Shown: piece by piece, positions 5,555 through 5,606 of the stretch | How the letters are laid out: each line of letters opens with the position of its first letter | Position numbering within the stretch: position 1 is the stretch's first letter | From: an uncultured Lachnospiraceae bacterium | Lineage (GTDB): Bacteria > Bacillota > Clostridia > Lachnospirales > Lachnospiraceae | NCBI GenBank assembly: GCA_910585555.1 | Contig: CAJUFU010000102.1 | Span: 1 to 5,606, forward strand | DNA: 5,606 nucleotides | Direction: 5' to 3' | Notes under the pieces: model-generated | What the model was told of the DNA's origin: nothing | Database searches by the model: none | Seen by the model: only the letters and a program-made list of their open reading frames with translations | Position numbers and translations under genes: made by a program

Positions 5555-5590
5555 TGTGAAAAATCAGCTTGATAGCTGATTTTATCACAC
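5554..5590 (+). terminator. Long hairpin after the small membrane protein gene, probable terminator
   Basis: GTGTGAAAAATCAGCT (5554-5569) pairs with AGCTGATTTT-A-TCACAC (5574-5590) over 16 bp with one bulged A and a TGAT loop. It starts on the last base of the stop codon. The inner ten pairs AAAATCAGCT/AGCTGATTTT followed by weak A-U give a terminator-like end, although the U-run (UUUU) is short and partly inside the stem. Because the stem is flanked by A-runs and U-runs it may act in both directions. Confidence 0.65.
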
Positions 5591-5606
5591 GCAAATTTGT
5601 GCAGGA

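Noticed and set aside
5584..5606. Possible second hairpin around GCAAATTTGTGC past the terminator
   Set aside because: The pairing is imperfect and the window ends before its context can be judged.
1..5606. CRISPR array, tRNA/rRNA, insertion sequence or attachment site
   Set aside because: No regularly spaced repeats, cloverleaf signatures, transposase or integrase frames, or flanking duplications were seen on either strand.

Overview
The window reads as a chromosomal segment of a Firmicute, most likely a Lachnospiraceae/clostridial-cluster-XIVa gut anaerobe. This is inferred from strong AGGAGG-type ribosome sites, TTGACA/TATAAT-type promoters, moderate GC content, and the family types present: a GH42 beta-galactosidase, a clostridial-type HicB, the MEP-pathway IspE and a GntR/FCD regulator. 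No ribosomal or transfer RNA, CRISPR array or transposase is visible. The species cannot be fixed from the sequence alone.

Left part, minus strand (1-2780): a GH42 beta-galactosidase runs off the left edge and lacks only its last few residues. Just upstream of it (higher coordinates, same direction) is a 209-residue cytoplasmic protein of unknown function. It ends in a strong intrinsic terminator whose U-run lies only 16 bases before the beta-galactosidase start codon, so control of the glycosidase gene is unclear. A 390-base non-coding divide (2663-3052) holds promoters facing both ways.

Middle (3010-3548, plus strand): a toxin-antitoxin locus in decay. A TTGACA promoter with a 14-bp perfect palindrome in its spacer precedes a hicA remnant that has lost its middle and its reading frame. 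The hicB antitoxin gene that follows is complete, so this appears to be an orphan HicB that has kept its operator.

Right part, plus strand (3545-5606): a TTGACA/TAGAAT promoter begins inside the last codons of hicB. It drives ispE (isoprenoid precursor synthesis) followed 29 bases later by a GntR/FCD regulator gene. A TTGTATACAA palindrome just after the promoter resembles operators of the GntR family, which suggests the regulator controls its own operon. Next comes an unrecognised 81-residue single-pass membrane protein. Its Shine-Dalgarno sequence is buried in a long hairpin that would form only in transcripts reading through from gntR, and a strong hairpin follows its stop codon.

No wholly new multi-gene system is evident. 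The points most worth following are the decayed hicA with intact operator and antitoxin, the predicted GntR autoregulation of an isoprenoid gene, and the ribosome-site hairpin before the small membrane protein.
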